Shown here: positions 8,257 through 17,536 of the stretch, one piece after another | Layout: each line of letters begins with the position of its first letter | How positions within the stretch are numbered: position 1 is the first letter of the stretch | Assembly (NCBI GenBank): GCA_028285595.1 | Contig: JANQOW010000142.1 | Span: forward strand, 1-55,008 | Length of the DNA: 55,008 nt | Reading direction: 5' to 3' | Source: Hyphomicrobiales bacterium | GTDB lineage: Bacteria > Pseudomonadota > Alphaproteobacteria > Rhizobiales > CAJQND01 | The notes under the pieces: model-generated | Database searches by the model: none | What the model was told of the DNA's origin: nothing | Seen by the model: only the letters and a program-made list of their open reading frames with translations | Translations under genes and position numbers: made by a program

Positions 8257-9024
8257 ATGCCGCCATCCAAAGTGGAGCAGATCCGTGCGCTCCTGAAGAG
8301 CATAGAAACCGGCGATCCCGAACCCATTGCCGTGGTCAATGAAGCCAAATACATTCAGCACAATCCGCAAACCCATGCCGGCAGCGAGGGGCTTGCTGCC
8401 CTGTTTGCCCGGCTCGCCAAGACGGAGCCGCGAGTCAACATGGTCCGTGGCTTTGAGGATGGCGCATTCGTCTTTGCCCACATGGAGTATGACTTTGCCA
8501 GCCGCAAGATCGGCTTTGAGATGTTCCGCTTCGAAGCGGGGCAAGCGGTGGAACACTGGGACAATATCCAGGAACGACAAGGCCCGAACCCGGCTGGCCA
8601 CTCCATGGTGGACGGCCAGACGGAGGCGGAAGATCATGACCAGACCGAAGTCAATCGCGAGCGGATCCGCAGCTTTGTGGAGAACGTTCTGATGGGCGGA
8701 GAACTGGACCGTTTGGCCGAGTTCATCCAGGAAAGCCAATACACCGAACACAACCCGCGGCTGGATGACGATCTGGCCACGCTGCACGCGGCGCTTAACG
8801 AGCGCGATGCAACGGGGGCGCCCAACATTCATTATGAGCACCTGCACCGGGTTCTGGCTGAGGGCAACTTCGTCTTGGCCGCCTCAGAGGGTCGGCGCGG
8901 CGGGGTCCATACAGCCTTCTACGACCTGTTCCGCTTGAAGGACGGTAAGGTGGTGGAACACTGGGACACCACTGAGAAAATCGCGCCAAAGGATCAGTGG
9001 AAGAATGATAACGGCAAGTTCTAG
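8257..9024 (+). CDS. Tandem SnoaL/NTF2-like domain protein
   Basis: A 255-residue soluble protein made of two consecutive NTF2-like (SnoaL-type) domains, about residues 5-120 and 135-250. The duplication is seen directly: each half carries the same element, [11 protein letters not shown] in the first and [11 protein letters not shown] in the second, and each ends with a VEHWD motif ([20 protein letters not shown]). Such domains form cone-shaped pockets that bind or isomerise small molecules; the ligand is unknown. The start at ATG 8257 follows TAGGAGAAAG. It converges with glcB with a 4-base overlap of the ends. Confidence 0.82.
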   Translation: MPPSKVEQIRALLKSIETGDPEPIAVVNEAKYIQHNPQTHAGSEGLAALFARLAKTEPRVNMVRGFEDGAFVFAHMEYDFASRKIGFEMFRFEAGQAVEHWDNIQERQGPNPAGHSMVDGQTEAEDHDQTEVNRERIRSFVENVLMGGELDRLAEFIQESQYTEHNPRLDDDLATLHAALNERDATGAPNIHYEHLHRVLAEGNFVLAASEGRRGGVHTAFYDLFRLKDGKVVEHWDTTEKIAPKDQWKNDNGKF

Positions 9025-11186
9025 CTCGCCGCTTTCACCTCCAGCCGGCGGGCATGCAGGATTGGCTCAGTGTAGCCGCTGGGCTGCTCAGCGCCCTTGA
9101 ACACGAGATCACAGGCCGCTTGAAAGGCGATGCTGGCTGCATAATCCGGCGCCATATTGGTATAGGCTGGATCGCCCGCGTTCTGGCCATCCACCACGAC
9201 GGCCATGCGCTCTAGGGTCTCGCGCACCTGGGCTTCGGTGCAAATGCCGTGATGCAGCCAGTTGGCAATGTGCTGGCTCGAAATGCGCAACGTCGCGCGG
9301 TCTTCCATCAAGCCGACATCGTTAATGTCGGGCACCTTGGAACAGCCAACCCCTTGGTCCACCCAGCGCACCACATAGCCGAGAATGCCCTGGGCATTGT
9401 TGTCGAGCTCCTCCTGAATGGCATCAGGCGTCCAGTTGGGCCGCTCGGCCAGGGGGATGGAGAGAATGTCATCCAGGCTCGCCCGGCCACGCGATCTAAG
9501 CTCGCTCTGGCGGTCCGCAACAGAAACTGTGTGATAGTGGGTTGCGTGTAGCGCGGCAGCGGTGGGTGAAGGGACCCATGCGGTGTTCGCACCGGCCGTG
9601 GGGTGTCCGATCTTCTGCACCAACATGTCAGCCATCATGTCCGGCATGGCCCACATGCCCTTGCCGATCTGAGCATGGCCGCTCAAGCCGCATTCCAGGC
9701 CGATATCCACGTTCCAGTCCTCATAGGCCTGGATCCATGCGGCGGCCTTCATGTCGCCCTTGCGCAGCATGGGGCCGGCCTCCATGGAGGTATGGATCTC
9801 ATCTCCGGTGCGGTCCAGGAAGCCGGTGTTGATGAACACCACCCGGCTGGATGCTGCGCGAATGCACTCTTTCAGGTTCACTGTGGTGCGGCGCTCTTCG
9901 TCCATGATGCCCATCTTCATGGTGTTTGGCGCCATGCCCAGCGCCTGCTCCACGCGGCCGAAGAGCTCAGAGGCAAAGGCCACTTCCTCAGGTCCGTGCA
10001 TCTTGGGTTTCACCACATACATGGACCCGGTGCGGCTGTTCATGTTTCGGCCGTTTGGTCCAATGTCATGCAACGCAATGGCCGCCGTAACAGCCGCATC
10101 GATAAGACCCTCAAACACCTCTTGCCCGTCCCCGTCCAAAATCGCTGGATTGGTCATCAGATGCCCCACATTGCGCACCAGCATCAAGCTGCGGCCATGC
10201 AGGGTGAGGTCGGCGCCATCGGGCGCCAAGTAGGAGCGATCATTGGCCATGGTGCGCTGGACGGTCTCGCCGCCCTTGGTGAACGAAGACGCAAGATCAC
10301 CTTTCATCAGGCCGAGCCAATTGCGGTAGGCCTCCACCTTGTCTTCGGCATCCACGGCGGCGATGGAGTCTTCCAGATCCATAATGGTGGTGATCGCCGC
10401 TTCAATGATCACATCGGCGCGCCCCGCCGGATCGCTCTGGCCCACCGGGTGCGTCCGGTCAATAACCAGTTCAAAGTGAAGATTATTGTTTTTGATCAAG
10501 ATGGAAGAGGGGCTGTCGGGCGCTCCCTTATAGCCTGCAAACTGCTCAGGGTTGGAAAGTCCAGTGGTGCCGCCCCCGGTGAGCGTCACTTCAAGCGTGC
10601 CGCCAGACACCGAGAAGCCTGCAGCGTCACCATGGGCGGCGCCCTTGAGGGGGGCAGCGTCATCAAGGAACTGATTGGCCCAGGCGATCACTCGGGCGCC
10701 GCGCACCTCATTGTAGCCGCCGGCGCGTTCCGCCCCGCCGTCCTCAGAGATGGCGTCGGTGCCGTAGAGGGCGTCGTAAAGGCTCCACCACCGGGCGTTG
10801 GCAGCATTAAGCGCAAAGCGGGCATTCATCACCGGAACAACAAGCTGCGGGCCAGCGATGTGGGCGATCTCGTCATCCACATTCTGGGTGTCCACGGAAA
10901 AGGCGTCGCCTTCGGGGACGAGATAGCCGATGTCCTTCAGAAAAGTTCGGTATGGGCCAAGGTCGAAACCCGGGTTAGCCTTGTGCCAAGCGCTGATTTT
11001 GCTCTGAAGGTCAGCACGCTTTTCCAAGAGCGCGCGGTTCTTGGGCGTCAAGTCCGCGACGATCTCATCTAACGCACTCCAAAATTGATCAACCCCCACA
11101 CCAGTGCCGGCCAGGGCCTCTTCATTGACAAAATCGTAAAGCGGTTTGGCAATGCTCAAACGGCCCGAACTCACCCGCGTAGACAT
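9021..11186 (-). CDS. glcB: Malate synthase G
   Basis: A 721-residue malate synthase of the G type, which condenses glyoxylate with acetyl-CoA to malate. The length matches the family (about 720). The TIM-barrel active-site segments are present: [40 protein letters not shown] (read in part), [15 protein letters not shown] and [13 protein letters not shown]. It is the last gene of a minus-strand set running glcD-glcE-glcF-glcB, where it consumes the glyoxylate made by glycolate oxidase. A 106-base gap separates it from glcF, so it may have its own promoter; GAGGAGA lies about 10 bases before its ATG. Confidence 0.96.
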   Translation of the reverse strand: MSTRVSSGRLSIAKPLYDFVNEEALAGTGVGVDQFWSALDEIVADLTPKNRALLEKRADLQSKISAWHKANPGFDLGPYRTFLKDIGYLVPEGDAFSVDTQNVDDEIAHIAGPQLVVPVMNARFALNAANARWWSLYDALYGTDAISEDGGAERAGGYNEVRGARVIAWANQFLDDAAPLKGAAHGDAAGFSVSGGTLEVTLTGGGTTGLSNPEQFAGYKGAPDSPSSILIKNNNLHFELVIDRTHPVGQSDPAGRADVIIEAAITTIMDLEDSIAAVDAEDKVEAYRNWLGLMKGDLASSFTKGGETVQRTMANDRSYLAPDGADLTLHGRSLMLVRNVGHLMTNPAILDGDGQEVFEGLIDAAVTAAIALHDIGPNGRNMNSRTGSMYVVKPKMHGPEEVAFASELFGRVEQALGMAPNTMKMGIMDEERRTTVNLKECIRAASSRVVFINTGFLDRTGDEIHTSMEAGPMLRKGDMKAAAWIQAYEDWNVDIGLECGLSGHAQIGKGMWAMPDMMADMLVQKIGHPTAGANTAWVPSPTAAALHATHYHTVSVADRQSELRSRGRASLDDILSIPLAERPNWTPDAIQEELDNNAQGILGYVVRWVDQGVGCSKVPDINDVGLMEDRATLRISSQHIANWLHHGICTEAQVRETLERMAVVVDGQNAGDPAYTNMAPDYAASIAFQAACDLVFKGAEQPSGYTEPILHARRLEVKAAS

Positions 11187-11292
11187 GCTGCGGCACTCTC
11201 CTCATAAGGGGTTGATTGACTATGTTCGGAGGGGGAAGAACACCATCAAGACCGCCGGCTCAAGGGCTCTTCCCACTCTACGGAACCCGACC

Positions 11293-12597
11293 TCACTTTG
11301 TGAGAGCTTCCGGTTTGGGTCCGCCGGTGGCCCAGTCCAAAAGCTCCACCGTGTGCACCACTGGAACCCCGGTTCCCGAGGCGATTTGGGTCATACAGCC
11401 GATATTACCGGCGGCAATCAGGTCGGGCCGGGTACTTTCAATGTTGCGCACCTTTCGCGTACGCAAGCGCGCGGCGATGTCCGACTGCATGATGTTGTAC
11501 GTGCCCGCCGAGCCGCAGCACAGATGGCCCTCCGGCGGGTCCACCACCTCAAATCCGCACGCTTGCAGCAAGGCTTTGGGCTGGGTGCGCACGCGCTGGC
11601 CATGCTGCAGGGAACAGGCCGAATGATAAGCAACGAGCAAGGGCTCGCCCGCGCTGGCGCCAGTGAGACCGAGATCGCTCAGGAACTCCGTGATATCTTT
11701 GGTGAGTGCCGATACCCTTTTTGCCTGCTCGGCGTAGGCTTCATCATGAGCCAGCATGTGGCCGTAATCCTTCACGGTGGTGCCGCAGCCGGATGTGTTT
11801 ATGATGATGGCATCCAAGCCTTCTCCTTCAATCTCCGCGGTCCAGGCTTGGACATTGGCCGCAGCTTTGGCGTGACTGTCCGCCTCCTTGCCCATGTGAT
11901 GGGTGAGCGCGCCGCAACAGCCAACACCGGCCGACACCACCACTTCGATGCCCAGCCGGTTCAGCAGACGGACCGTGGCCTCGTTAATGCCGGGATTGAG
12001 CACCGGCTGGGCGCAGCCGGTCAGCAGTGCCACTCGGCCCTTGCGCGGGCCGTCCGGGCTGAAGATGCCCGGCTTGCAGGTGGGCGTGGTGGGTGCGGAT
12101 TTGGTGGGTGCGAGCTCTAACATAGCGCCCAGGGGCTTCAGGGGCCCGATGGCCTTGAACAGGCCTGCAAAGGGGCGGGCGAGACGGGCCATAATCAGGG
12201 AAGATTTGAACAGGGTCTTGTTCGGCAGCACGATCTCCAGGATCTTGCGGATCATCCGGTCGGCCAAGGGGCGCTGGTAGTTTTGCTCAATATAGGCCCG
12301 GCCGTGGTCCACCAGGTGCATATAGTTCACGCTGGCCGGGCAGGTGGTCATGCAGGAAAGGCACGACAGACACCGGTCCACGTGCTTCACCACGCCCGCC
12401 GTAGGCGCCTTGCCGCTCTCCAGCATTTCCTTGATCAGATAGATCCGCCCGCGCGGGCTGTCCAACTCATCGCCCAGTTCCACATAGGTGGGACACGTGG
12501 CGGTGCAAAAACCGCAATGCACGCAATTTCGCAAAATCGATTCAGAGTGGGCGAACTGTGGGTCGGCGAGCTGTTTGAGCGAGAAATTCGTTTGCAT
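11293..12597 (-). CDS. glcF: Glycolate oxidase iron-sulfur subunit
   Basis: A 434-residue electron-transfer subunit of the membrane-associated glycolate oxidase GlcDEF. Two ferredoxin-type 4Fe-4S motifs lie in the N-terminal part: NCVHCGFCTATCPTY and RCLSCLSCMTTCPAS. They are followed by two CCG domains (GVGCCGALTHHMGKE and HLCCGSAGTYNIMQ) that bind a further cofactor or quinone site in this family. It starts 14 bases after glcE and is clearly in the same operon. Confidence 0.95.
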   Translation of the reverse strand: MQTNFSLKQLADPQFAHSESILRNCVHCGFCTATCPTYVELGDELDSPRGRIYLIKEMLESGKAPTAGVVKHVDRCLSCLSCMTTCPASVNYMHLVDHGRAYIEQNYQRPLADRMIRKILEIVLPNKTLFKSSLIMARLARPFAGLFKAIGPLKPLGAMLELAPTKSAPTTPTCKPGIFSPDGPRKGRVALLTGCAQPVLNPGINEATVRLLNRLGIEVVVSAGVGCCGALTHHMGKEADSHAKAAANVQAWTAEIEGEGLDAIIINTSGCGTTVKDYGHMLAHDEAYAEQAKRVSALTKDITEFLSDLGLTGASAGEPLLVAYHSACSLQHGQRVRTQPKALLQACGFEVVDPPEGHLCCGSAGTYNIMQSDIAARLRTRKVRNIESTRPDLIAAGNIGCMTQIASGTGVPVVHTVELLDWATGGPKPEALTK

Positions 12598-12611
12598 CTT
12601 TGTTCGGCCTC

Positions 12612-13799
12612 TTATGCGCTCGCGTACATGCGGCCAGGGTTGAGAATGCCATTGGGGTCGAACGCTGTTTTCACATTCTGGGCGATGAGAGCAAGGCCGG
12701 GCTCGGGCGGATGGAACACATCGACAGCGGCCCTGATGGCTTGTGGCGCGCGGATAAGAGTGGCATGCCCGCTGGTTTGCGCCACGGCGGCCCGGACGAT
12801 CTGTTCTGACGCATTATCGGCTTCCGGGACCTCACACCAGATCAGCCCCCCGGCCCAATCGAAGAACCAGCGGGCCTCACACTTTGCTGCAACGGCAGCG
12901 GCCACTTTAGCCCCGTCCATCGGTGGCACCGAGAGGCGCCAGACGGGCCGGTCCGATCCATTGGCAAAGAAGCTCACATCCCGAATAGATCGCCACAGAT
13001 CTCTTGAGGCTTCGGGGTCCATTTTCTCAGACGCACCGAGATCATTCAGCAGAGCGGCCAGTTTCTCCAAGCGGTACTCCACCGAAGGACCGATGCCCTC
13101 GATCCGAAACACGGTGGCAGCCGCCCCGAGCAGGCCTTCTGGCAAGTGGGCTGCGCCCGACACTTCGCAGGATGACTGGAAAGCCCGCGACATGGCGGCA
13201 ACCGCCATCTCATCACTCAGCCCCTCCACGGCAAAGCTGCCCTCGGTTTCCGCTGCCGGCAGCACCTTCAGCGTAATGTCGGACAGAACGGCGAGCGTGC
13301 CCCATGAACCGGCAATGATTTTCGGCAAATCATAGCCGGTCACGTTCTTCACCACCCGGCCTCCCGACTTGAATGTCTCCCCGCGGCCCGACACCCCGGA
13401 GAATCCCAGAAAATGATCGCGCACCGCCCCAGCCTTAATGCGCCGCGGCCCCGCCAGATTGCTGGCGACCATGCCGCCGAGCGTACCCGGCCCGCTGGCG
13501 CCCAACAGACCGGAAAGGTCCGGCGGCTCAAAGGCGAATTCCTGGTTTTTGTCGCGCAGCAATTGTTCGACCTCCGCGCGGGGCGTGGCGGCGCGGGCCG
13601 ACAGGACGAGCTCTTCGGGTTCATAAAGAGTGACGCCGGTGAGGGCGGACAGGTCCATGGTGAACTCGTGCTGGGATGGCCTTCCGATCGCCCTTTTGGT
13701 GCCGAGCCCAACAACGTCCAATGGTTTTTCCTCAGCCACGGCCCATTGAACGGCGTCATGGAGTTGTGCTGCATCTTCTGGTTTCAAAGTGGACGACAT
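12612..13799 (-). CDS. glcE: Glycolate oxidase FAD-binding subunit
   Basis: A 395-residue FAD-linked subunit of glycolate oxidase. It has the PCMH-type FAD-binding fold: EFAFEPPDLSGLLG, then GTLGGMVASNLAGPRRIKAG, then VKNVTGYDLPKIIAGSWGT. The C-terminal domain ends with HPPEPGLALIAQNVKTAFDP. It is homologous to GlcD but shorter, as in other glc operons. It follows glcD by 9 bases and precedes glcF by 14 bases. All three subunits are needed for activity in E. coli. Confidence 0.94.
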   Translation of the reverse strand: MSSTLKPEDAAQLHDAVQWAVAEEKPLDVVGLGTKRAIGRPSQHEFTMDLSALTGVTLYEPEELVLSARAATPRAEVEQLLRDKNQEFAFEPPDLSGLLGASGPGTLGGMVASNLAGPRRIKAGAVRDHFLGFSGVSGRGETFKSGGRVVKNVTGYDLPKIIAGSWGTLAVLSDITLKVLPAAETEGSFAVEGLSDEMAVAAMSRAFQSSCEVSGAAHLPEGLLGAAATVFRIEGIGPSVEYRLEKLAALLNDLGASEKMDPEASRDLWRSIRDVSFFANGSDRPVWRLSVPPMDGAKVAAAVAAKCEARWFFDWAGGLIWCEVPEADNASEQIVRAAVAQTSGHATLIRAPQAIRAAVDVFHPPEPGLALIAQNVKTAFDPNGILNPGRMYASA

Positions 13800-13808
13800 A
13801 AGGCGGGC

Positions 13809-15305
13809 TCAGAATCTGGGAATGTCTGGAAAGGGCACCTGGCCTCTGTGAATGTGCATGCGGCCAAGCTCTGCGCAGCGGTGAAGCTCGGGGAAGACTT
13901 TACCCGGATTCAACAGCCCTTCAGGATCGAACGCACATTTTACCCGCTGTTGGTGATTGAGGTCGGTCTCAGTGAACATTGTGGGCATCAGGTCGCGCTT
14001 TTCCACGCCAACTCCATGTTCGCCCGTAAGCACGCCGCCCACTTCGACACAGAGCGTCAGAATGTCGGAACCAAAGTCTTCCGCCTTCTCCAGCTCACCC
14101 GGCACGTTTGCATCATAAAGGATCAGCGGATGCAGGTTGCCGTCTCCGGCATGAAACACATTGGCCACACGCAATCCATACTGCTGGGAGAGCTCGTTCA
14201 TGCGCCCCAGCACCTTGGGCAGCTGGTGGCGCGGGATGGTGCCGTCCATGCAATAATAGTCAGGCGAGATGCGGCCCACAGCCGGGAACGCCGCCTTACG
14301 GCCCGCCCAGAAGCTCGCGCGCTCGGCTTCGGAGTTGGAGACCCGCATCGAGACCGAGTTGTTCTTCTCAGCGATTTGCGAGACGCGTTCGATGAGATGA
14401 TCCACCTCTGCCTCAGGACCGTCCAGCTCAACAATGAGCAGCGCCTCCACATCAAGAGGATAGCCGGCCTGAACAAACTCCTCGGCGGCGTGAATGGCGG
14501 GTTTGTCCATCATCTCCATCCCGCCGGCGATAATGCCGCTGGAAATCACGTCAGCCACGCACTGGCCCGCGTCTTCGCTGGATGGAAACCCGACCAGCAC
14601 GGCGCGGGCTGTTTCCGGCGCCTTGAGAATGCGCACCGTGACCTCGGTGACCACACCCAGAAGGCCTTCCGAGCCCACCATCAGGCCCATCAGGTCGTAA
14701 CCTTCGCTGTCCAGATGCTTGCCACCGATGCGCACAACCTCACCAGTGATCAGCACCACTTCCAGGCCAAGCACGTTGTTGGTGGTCAAGCCATATTTGA
14801 GGCAATGCACGCCGCCCGAATTCTCCGCAATGTTGCCGCCTATGGTGCAGGCAATTTGCGAAGAGGGGTCTGGAGCGTAGTAAAAGCCCTCGTGCTGAAC
14901 GGCCTGAGTGATCGCCAGGTTGGTGACACCAGGTTGCACCACCGCACAGCGATTGTCGTAATCGATCTCCAGCACTTTATTGAATTTGCCAAGGCCCAGA
15001 AGGATACCGTCGGCAAGCGGCAGAGCGCCTCCGGACAGTGAGGTGCCCGCGCCGCGCGGAACCACCTTTATGCCGTTGTCGCTAGCGTATTTGAGCACGG
15101 CGGAAACCTGCTCCACCGTCTCCGGCAGCACCACGAGCAGGGGCACCTGCTTATAAGCCGTCAACCCGTCGCTCTCATAGGCACGCATCTCTTCGGCCTC
15201 GTCGATCACCCCTTCTCCAGGCACAATACGGCGCAGATCCGCTGCGACTTCCTGCCGCCGGGCGAGGGCGGTTTGATCCACTTCGGGCATCTTCAGGTTT
15301 GACAT
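13809..15305 (-). CDS. glcD: Glycolate oxidase catalytic subunit
   Basis: A 498-residue FAD-dependent 2-hydroxyacid dehydrogenase of the GlcD/D-lactate dehydrogenase type. The FAD-binding PCMH domain shows VVPRGAGTSLSGGALPL and the SSQIACTIGGNIAENSGGVHCLKYG segment (in part). The C-terminal cap carries ANVFHAGDGNLHPLI and LTGEHGVGVEKRD, with active-site His residues. It oxidises glycolate (or D-lactate) and passes electrons to GlcE/GlcF. It is first in the minus-strand operon. A possible operator TTGGT-N11-ACCA lies 20-39 bases upstream of its start. Confidence 0.95.
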   Translation of the reverse strand: MSNLKMPEVDQTALARRQEVAADLRRIVPGEGVIDEAEEMRAYESDGLTAYKQVPLLVVLPETVEQVSAVLKYASDNGIKVVPRGAGTSLSGGALPLADGILLGLGKFNKVLEIDYDNRCAVVQPGVTNLAITQAVQHEGFYYAPDPSSQIACTIGGNIAENSGGVHCLKYGLTTNNVLGLEVVLITGEVVRIGGKHLDSEGYDLMGLMVGSEGLLGVVTEVTVRILKAPETARAVLVGFPSSEDAGQCVADVISSGIIAGGMEMMDKPAIHAAEEFVQAGYPLDVEALLIVELDGPEAEVDHLIERVSQIAEKNNSVSMRVSNSEAERASFWAGRKAAFPAVGRISPDYYCMDGTIPRHQLPKVLGRMNELSQQYGLRVANVFHAGDGNLHPLILYDANVPGELEKAEDFGSDILTLCVEVGGVLTGEHGVGVEKRDLMPTMFTETDLNHQQRVKCAFDPEGLLNPGKVFPELHRCAELGRMHIHRGQVPFPDIPRF

Positions 15306-15324
15306 GGCGTCTCACTCAATCCAT

Positions 15325-15344
15325 TTGGTCTGTTTTTTTTACCA
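15325..15344. promoter_or_regulatory. Candidate operator upstream of glcD (TTGGT-N11-ACCA)
   Basis: TTGGT at 15325-15329 and ACCA at 15341-15344 form a dyad with an 11-base, T-rich centre. A site of the same form and spacing occurs at 15886-15905 before the GntR regulator. FadR/GlcC/LldR-type regulators bind TGGT/ACCA dyads, though usually with a shorter centre. Confidence 0.4.
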
Positions 15345-15451
15345 TTTAACCAGATCTGTCAATCCCCACGGACATGTGAACTATTGTCCAGTTGTGTCAA
15401 ACTGACTTAGAGCCCATTGTCCGTGAGAGTTCAGTCTAGGCTAAGGGACAT
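15345..15451. promoter_or_regulatory. Rest of the glcD / cytochrome c divergent intergenic region
   Basis: The rest of the space between glcD (minus) and the cytochrome c gene (plus) must carry at least one promoter. AGGGACAT lies just before the cytochrome c ATG. No strong sigma-70 match can be named with confidence. Confidence 0.35.
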
Positions 15452-15847
15452 ATGAATATGAAATCAAAGATCATTCTCGCTACCATGGCAGCTGTCGCTT
15501 TCTCGGTTTCGGCGCAGGCGGCGGAGCCGGACATCAAGAAAGGCGAAAAGGTCTTCCGTAAGTGCAAAGCTTGCCACGAGGTTGAAAAAGAAAAGAACAA
15601 GGTCGGGCCGCATCTGGTCAACCTGTTTGGCCGCACGGCCGGTTCGTTGGATGGATACAAGTATTCCAAGGCCATGGTCGCCAAGGGCGAAGAGGGCCTG
15701 GTGTGGACCGAGGAGGTCATGCTGGAGTACCTCATCAAACCGCGTCAGTACGTAAAAGGCACGAAAATGGCTTTTGCCGGCCTGAAAAAGGAGAAGGATC
15801 GGGTGAATTTGGTTGCCTACCTGCAACAGTTCACCAAAGCTGAGTAA
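15452..15847 (+). CDS. Periplasmic class I cytochrome c
   Basis: A 131-residue c-type cytochrome exported by an N-terminal signal peptide (cleavage after AQAA near residue 24). The haem attachment motif is CKACH (Cys38, Cys41, His42), and Met106 in GTKMAFAG is the likely distal ligand. The spacing and the VGPHLVNLFGR segment are typical of cytochrome c2/c550. It lies between glcD and the GntR-lutABC operon. An electron-transfer role linked to hydroxyacid oxidation is possible but inferred from position only. ATG 15458 (MKSK) is an alternative start. The amino acid use is Lys-rich compared with its neighbours, as is usual for c2-type proteins. Confidence 0.92.
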   Translation: MNMKSKIILATMAAVAFSVSAQAAEPDIKKGEKVFRKCKACHEVEKEKNKVGPHLVNLFGRTAGSLDGYKYSKAMVAKGEEGLVWTEEVMLEYLIKPRQYVKGTKMAFAGLKKEKDRVNLVAYLQQFTKAE

Positions 15848-15885
15848 CCAAGCCACCAGGTCTGGTTGCCGCTACAGCCGGTAAA

Positions 15886-15905
15886 TTGGTCTTTTGTGTT
15901 GACCA
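15886..15905. promoter_or_regulatory. Candidate operator upstream of GntR-lut operon (TTGGT-N11-ACCA)
   Basis: TTGGT at 15886-15890 and ACCA at 15902-15905 lie within a longer perfect inverted repeat, AAATTGGTC (15883-15891) and GACCAATTT (15901-15909). The same half-sites and spacing occur upstream of glcD. It is the best candidate site for the FCD-type GntR protein encoded just downstream. The dyad could also fold as an RNA hairpin. Confidence 0.5.
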
Positions 15906-15926
15906 ATTTTCCGCGACGTCGTTATA

Positions 15927-15960
15927 ACGGGTGCCCAAGTGCGGGTACCCGTTTTGTTTT
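15927..15960 (+). terminator. Rho-independent terminator-like hairpin 12 bases before the GntR gene
   Basis: ACGGGTGCCC (15927-15936) pairs with GGGTACCCGT (15943-15952) with one mismatch and a 6-base loop, and is followed by TTTGTTTT. This is a good intrinsic terminator for the cytochrome c transcript. It ends only 11 bases before the GntR ATG, so a transcript starting at the upstream operator region must pass through it. Confidence 0.65.
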
Positions 15961-15971
15961 AGAAGATCTCC

Positions 15972-16772
15972 ATGTTCCAACGCATAGAACAGGTCAAAGT
16001 CTCTGATGCCGTGGTGCGACAGATAGAGGCCCTTATTCTGGAGGGCGTTCTCAAGCCCGGTGATAAGCTGCCGCCCGAGCGCGAGCTGGCCAAGACGCTG
16101 GAGGTTTCGCGCCCCAGTTTGCGCGATGCGCTGAACGAGCTGGAGGAGCGCCGGCTGCTCATCGCCCGCCAAGGCGGAGGCACCTATGTGGCTGATGTGA
16201 TGGGCTCCGTATTCGCCGAACCGATCGTGCCGTTGTTCGGCAAGCACGAGAAAGCCACGGCCGACTATCTTGAGTTTCGCCAACAGGTGGAAGGTGTTGC
16301 CGCCAGCTATGCGGCTCAACGCGCCACACCCGCCGACCGAGCCATCTTGGAAAACATCTTCGCACGCATGGAAGCAGCCCATGAGCGCCAGAACGCGGAA
16401 GAAGAGGCCAAGCTCGATGTGGAGTTTCACAGCGCCATCGTTGATGCCGGCCACAACATCGTGCTGATCCAAACCCTGCGCAGTATCTATGCACTCCTAA
16501 AAGCCGGAGTGTTCCATAACCGCGCGCTGCTTTACGAAAACCCAGGTGCCCGGGGCCGGTTGCTCGAGCAGCACCGCGCCATTTACCTTGCGGTGTTGAA
16601 CGGAGACGCAGAGGCCGCCAGGCAGGCAGCCGAGCAGCACATGACGTATGTCATCGCGGCGCGTGAAACGGCGGATCGGGCACAGTCCAGGCAGATAACA
16701 GCGGAGCGGCGACTTGAGACGGTTCGCCGGAGCGGCCACAAGCGGGCCCGCAGGGCTGAGGAGGCAGTATGA
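15972..16772 (+). CDS. FCD-type GntR family transcriptional regulator (GlcC/LldR/PdhR-like)
   Basis: A 266-residue regulator. The N-terminal winged helix-turn-helix spans about residues 8-75 (VVRQIEALILEGVLKPGDKLPPERELAKTLEVSRPSLRDAL, in part). The C-terminal all-helical FCD domain binds a small organic acid, often with a metal; EFHSAIVDAGHN and LEQHRAIYLAVLNGD carry likely ligands. Its position between glcDEF and lutABC suggests that it senses glycolate, lactate or a related acid and controls both operons (inference). It overlaps the start of lutA by 4 bases (ATGA), so it is co-transcribed with lutABC and may be autoregulated. Confidence 0.9.
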   Translation: MFQRIEQVKVSDAVVRQIEALILEGVLKPGDKLPPERELAKTLEVSRPSLRDALNELEERRLLIARQGGGTYVADVMGSVFAEPIVPLFGKHEKATADYLEFRQQVEGVAASYAAQRATPADRAILENIFARMEAAHERQNAEEEAKLDVEFHSAIVDAGHNIVLIQTLRSIYALLKAGVFHNRALLYENPGARGRLLEQHRAIYLAVLNGDAEAARQAAEQHMTYVIAARETADRAQSRQITAERRLETVRRSGHKRARRAEEAV

Positions 16773-17536
16773 ACGATAAGAAAATCAAGGTCGGTTTGTT
16801 TGTCACCTGTCTGGTGGACATTTTCAGACCGTCCGTGGGCTTTGCGGCGGTCAAGCTTCTAGAAGAGGCCGGGTGCGTGGTCGAGGTGCCGGACATGCAA
16901 ACCTGTTGTGGCCAGCCCGCCTATAACAGCGGCGACCGCAAAACCTCCAAGGAAATCGCAGAGCGCACCATTCGCACCTTCGAACCTTATGAATATGTGG
17001 TCGCGCCGTCAGGGTCCTGCGCCGGGATGTTGAAGAAGCACTACCCAAAACTGTTTGGGGAAGGCACCGGCGTTCAGTCCCGCGCGATTGCATTGGCCGA
17101 TAAGACCTATGAATTGGTCTCGTTTCTCACCGATGTGCTTCAGGTGAAGGGCGTGGACGCACAGTTCGGACGCTGCGTGACCTATCATGACAGCTGTTCA
17201 GGTCTGCGCGAGTTGAAGGTGCACAAGCAGCCGCGCCAACTCCTGTCGTCTGTGGCAGGCCTGGAGCTTCGGGAAATGTCAGATGCCAACGTATGCTGCG
17301 GCTTTGGCGGCACGTTCTGCGTCAAGTACCCCGACATTTCAAACGACATGCTCACAAAGAAAATGTCCAACATCGAAGCCAGCGGCGCAGACGTGCTGCT
17401 TGCAGGCGATCTTGGCTGTCTCATGAACATGGCGGGTAAATTGAAGCGCTCCGGTTCCAAGATTGAGGTGCGCCACGTGGCCGAGGTTTTGGCGGGTGAA
17501 ACCCTGTTGCCGCCAATCGGGGAGGGGGAAAGCTGA
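16769..17536 (+). CDS. lutA: Lactate utilisation protein A (CCG-domain Fe-S protein)
   Basis: A 255-residue protein with two cysteine-rich CCG domains (PDMQTCCGQPAYNSGD and DANVCCGFGGTFCVKYPD), as in LutA/LldE. With LutB and LutC it forms an iron-sulfur L-lactate oxidising system that makes pyruvate. The length fits the family (about 240-255). It overlaps the regulator gene by 4 bases and lutB by one base, which indicates translational coupling. Confidence 0.93.
   Translation: MNDKKIKVGLFVTCLVDIFRPSVGFAAVKLLEEAGCVVEVPDMQTCCGQPAYNSGDRKTSKEIAERTIRTFEPYEYVVAPSGSCAGMLKKHYPKLFGEGTGVQSRAIALADKTYELVSFLTDVLQVKGVDAQFGRCVTYHDSCSGLRELKVHKQPRQLLSSVAGLELREMSDANVCCGFGGTFCVKYPDISNDMLTKKMSNIEASGADVLLAGDLGCLMNMAGKLKRSGSKIEVRHVAEVLAGETLLPPIGEGES

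Noticed and set aside
9603..11072. Long plus-strand open frame (489 codons) opposite glcB
   Set aside because: It is the antisense shadow of a clear malate synthase gene; its composition is His/Gly/Arg-rich and matches no family.
13413..15041. Plus-strand open frame of 542 codons opposite glcD/glcE
   Set aside because: It runs across two real genes in antisense and has no recognisable domain or ribosome-binding site; GC-rich third positions explain it.
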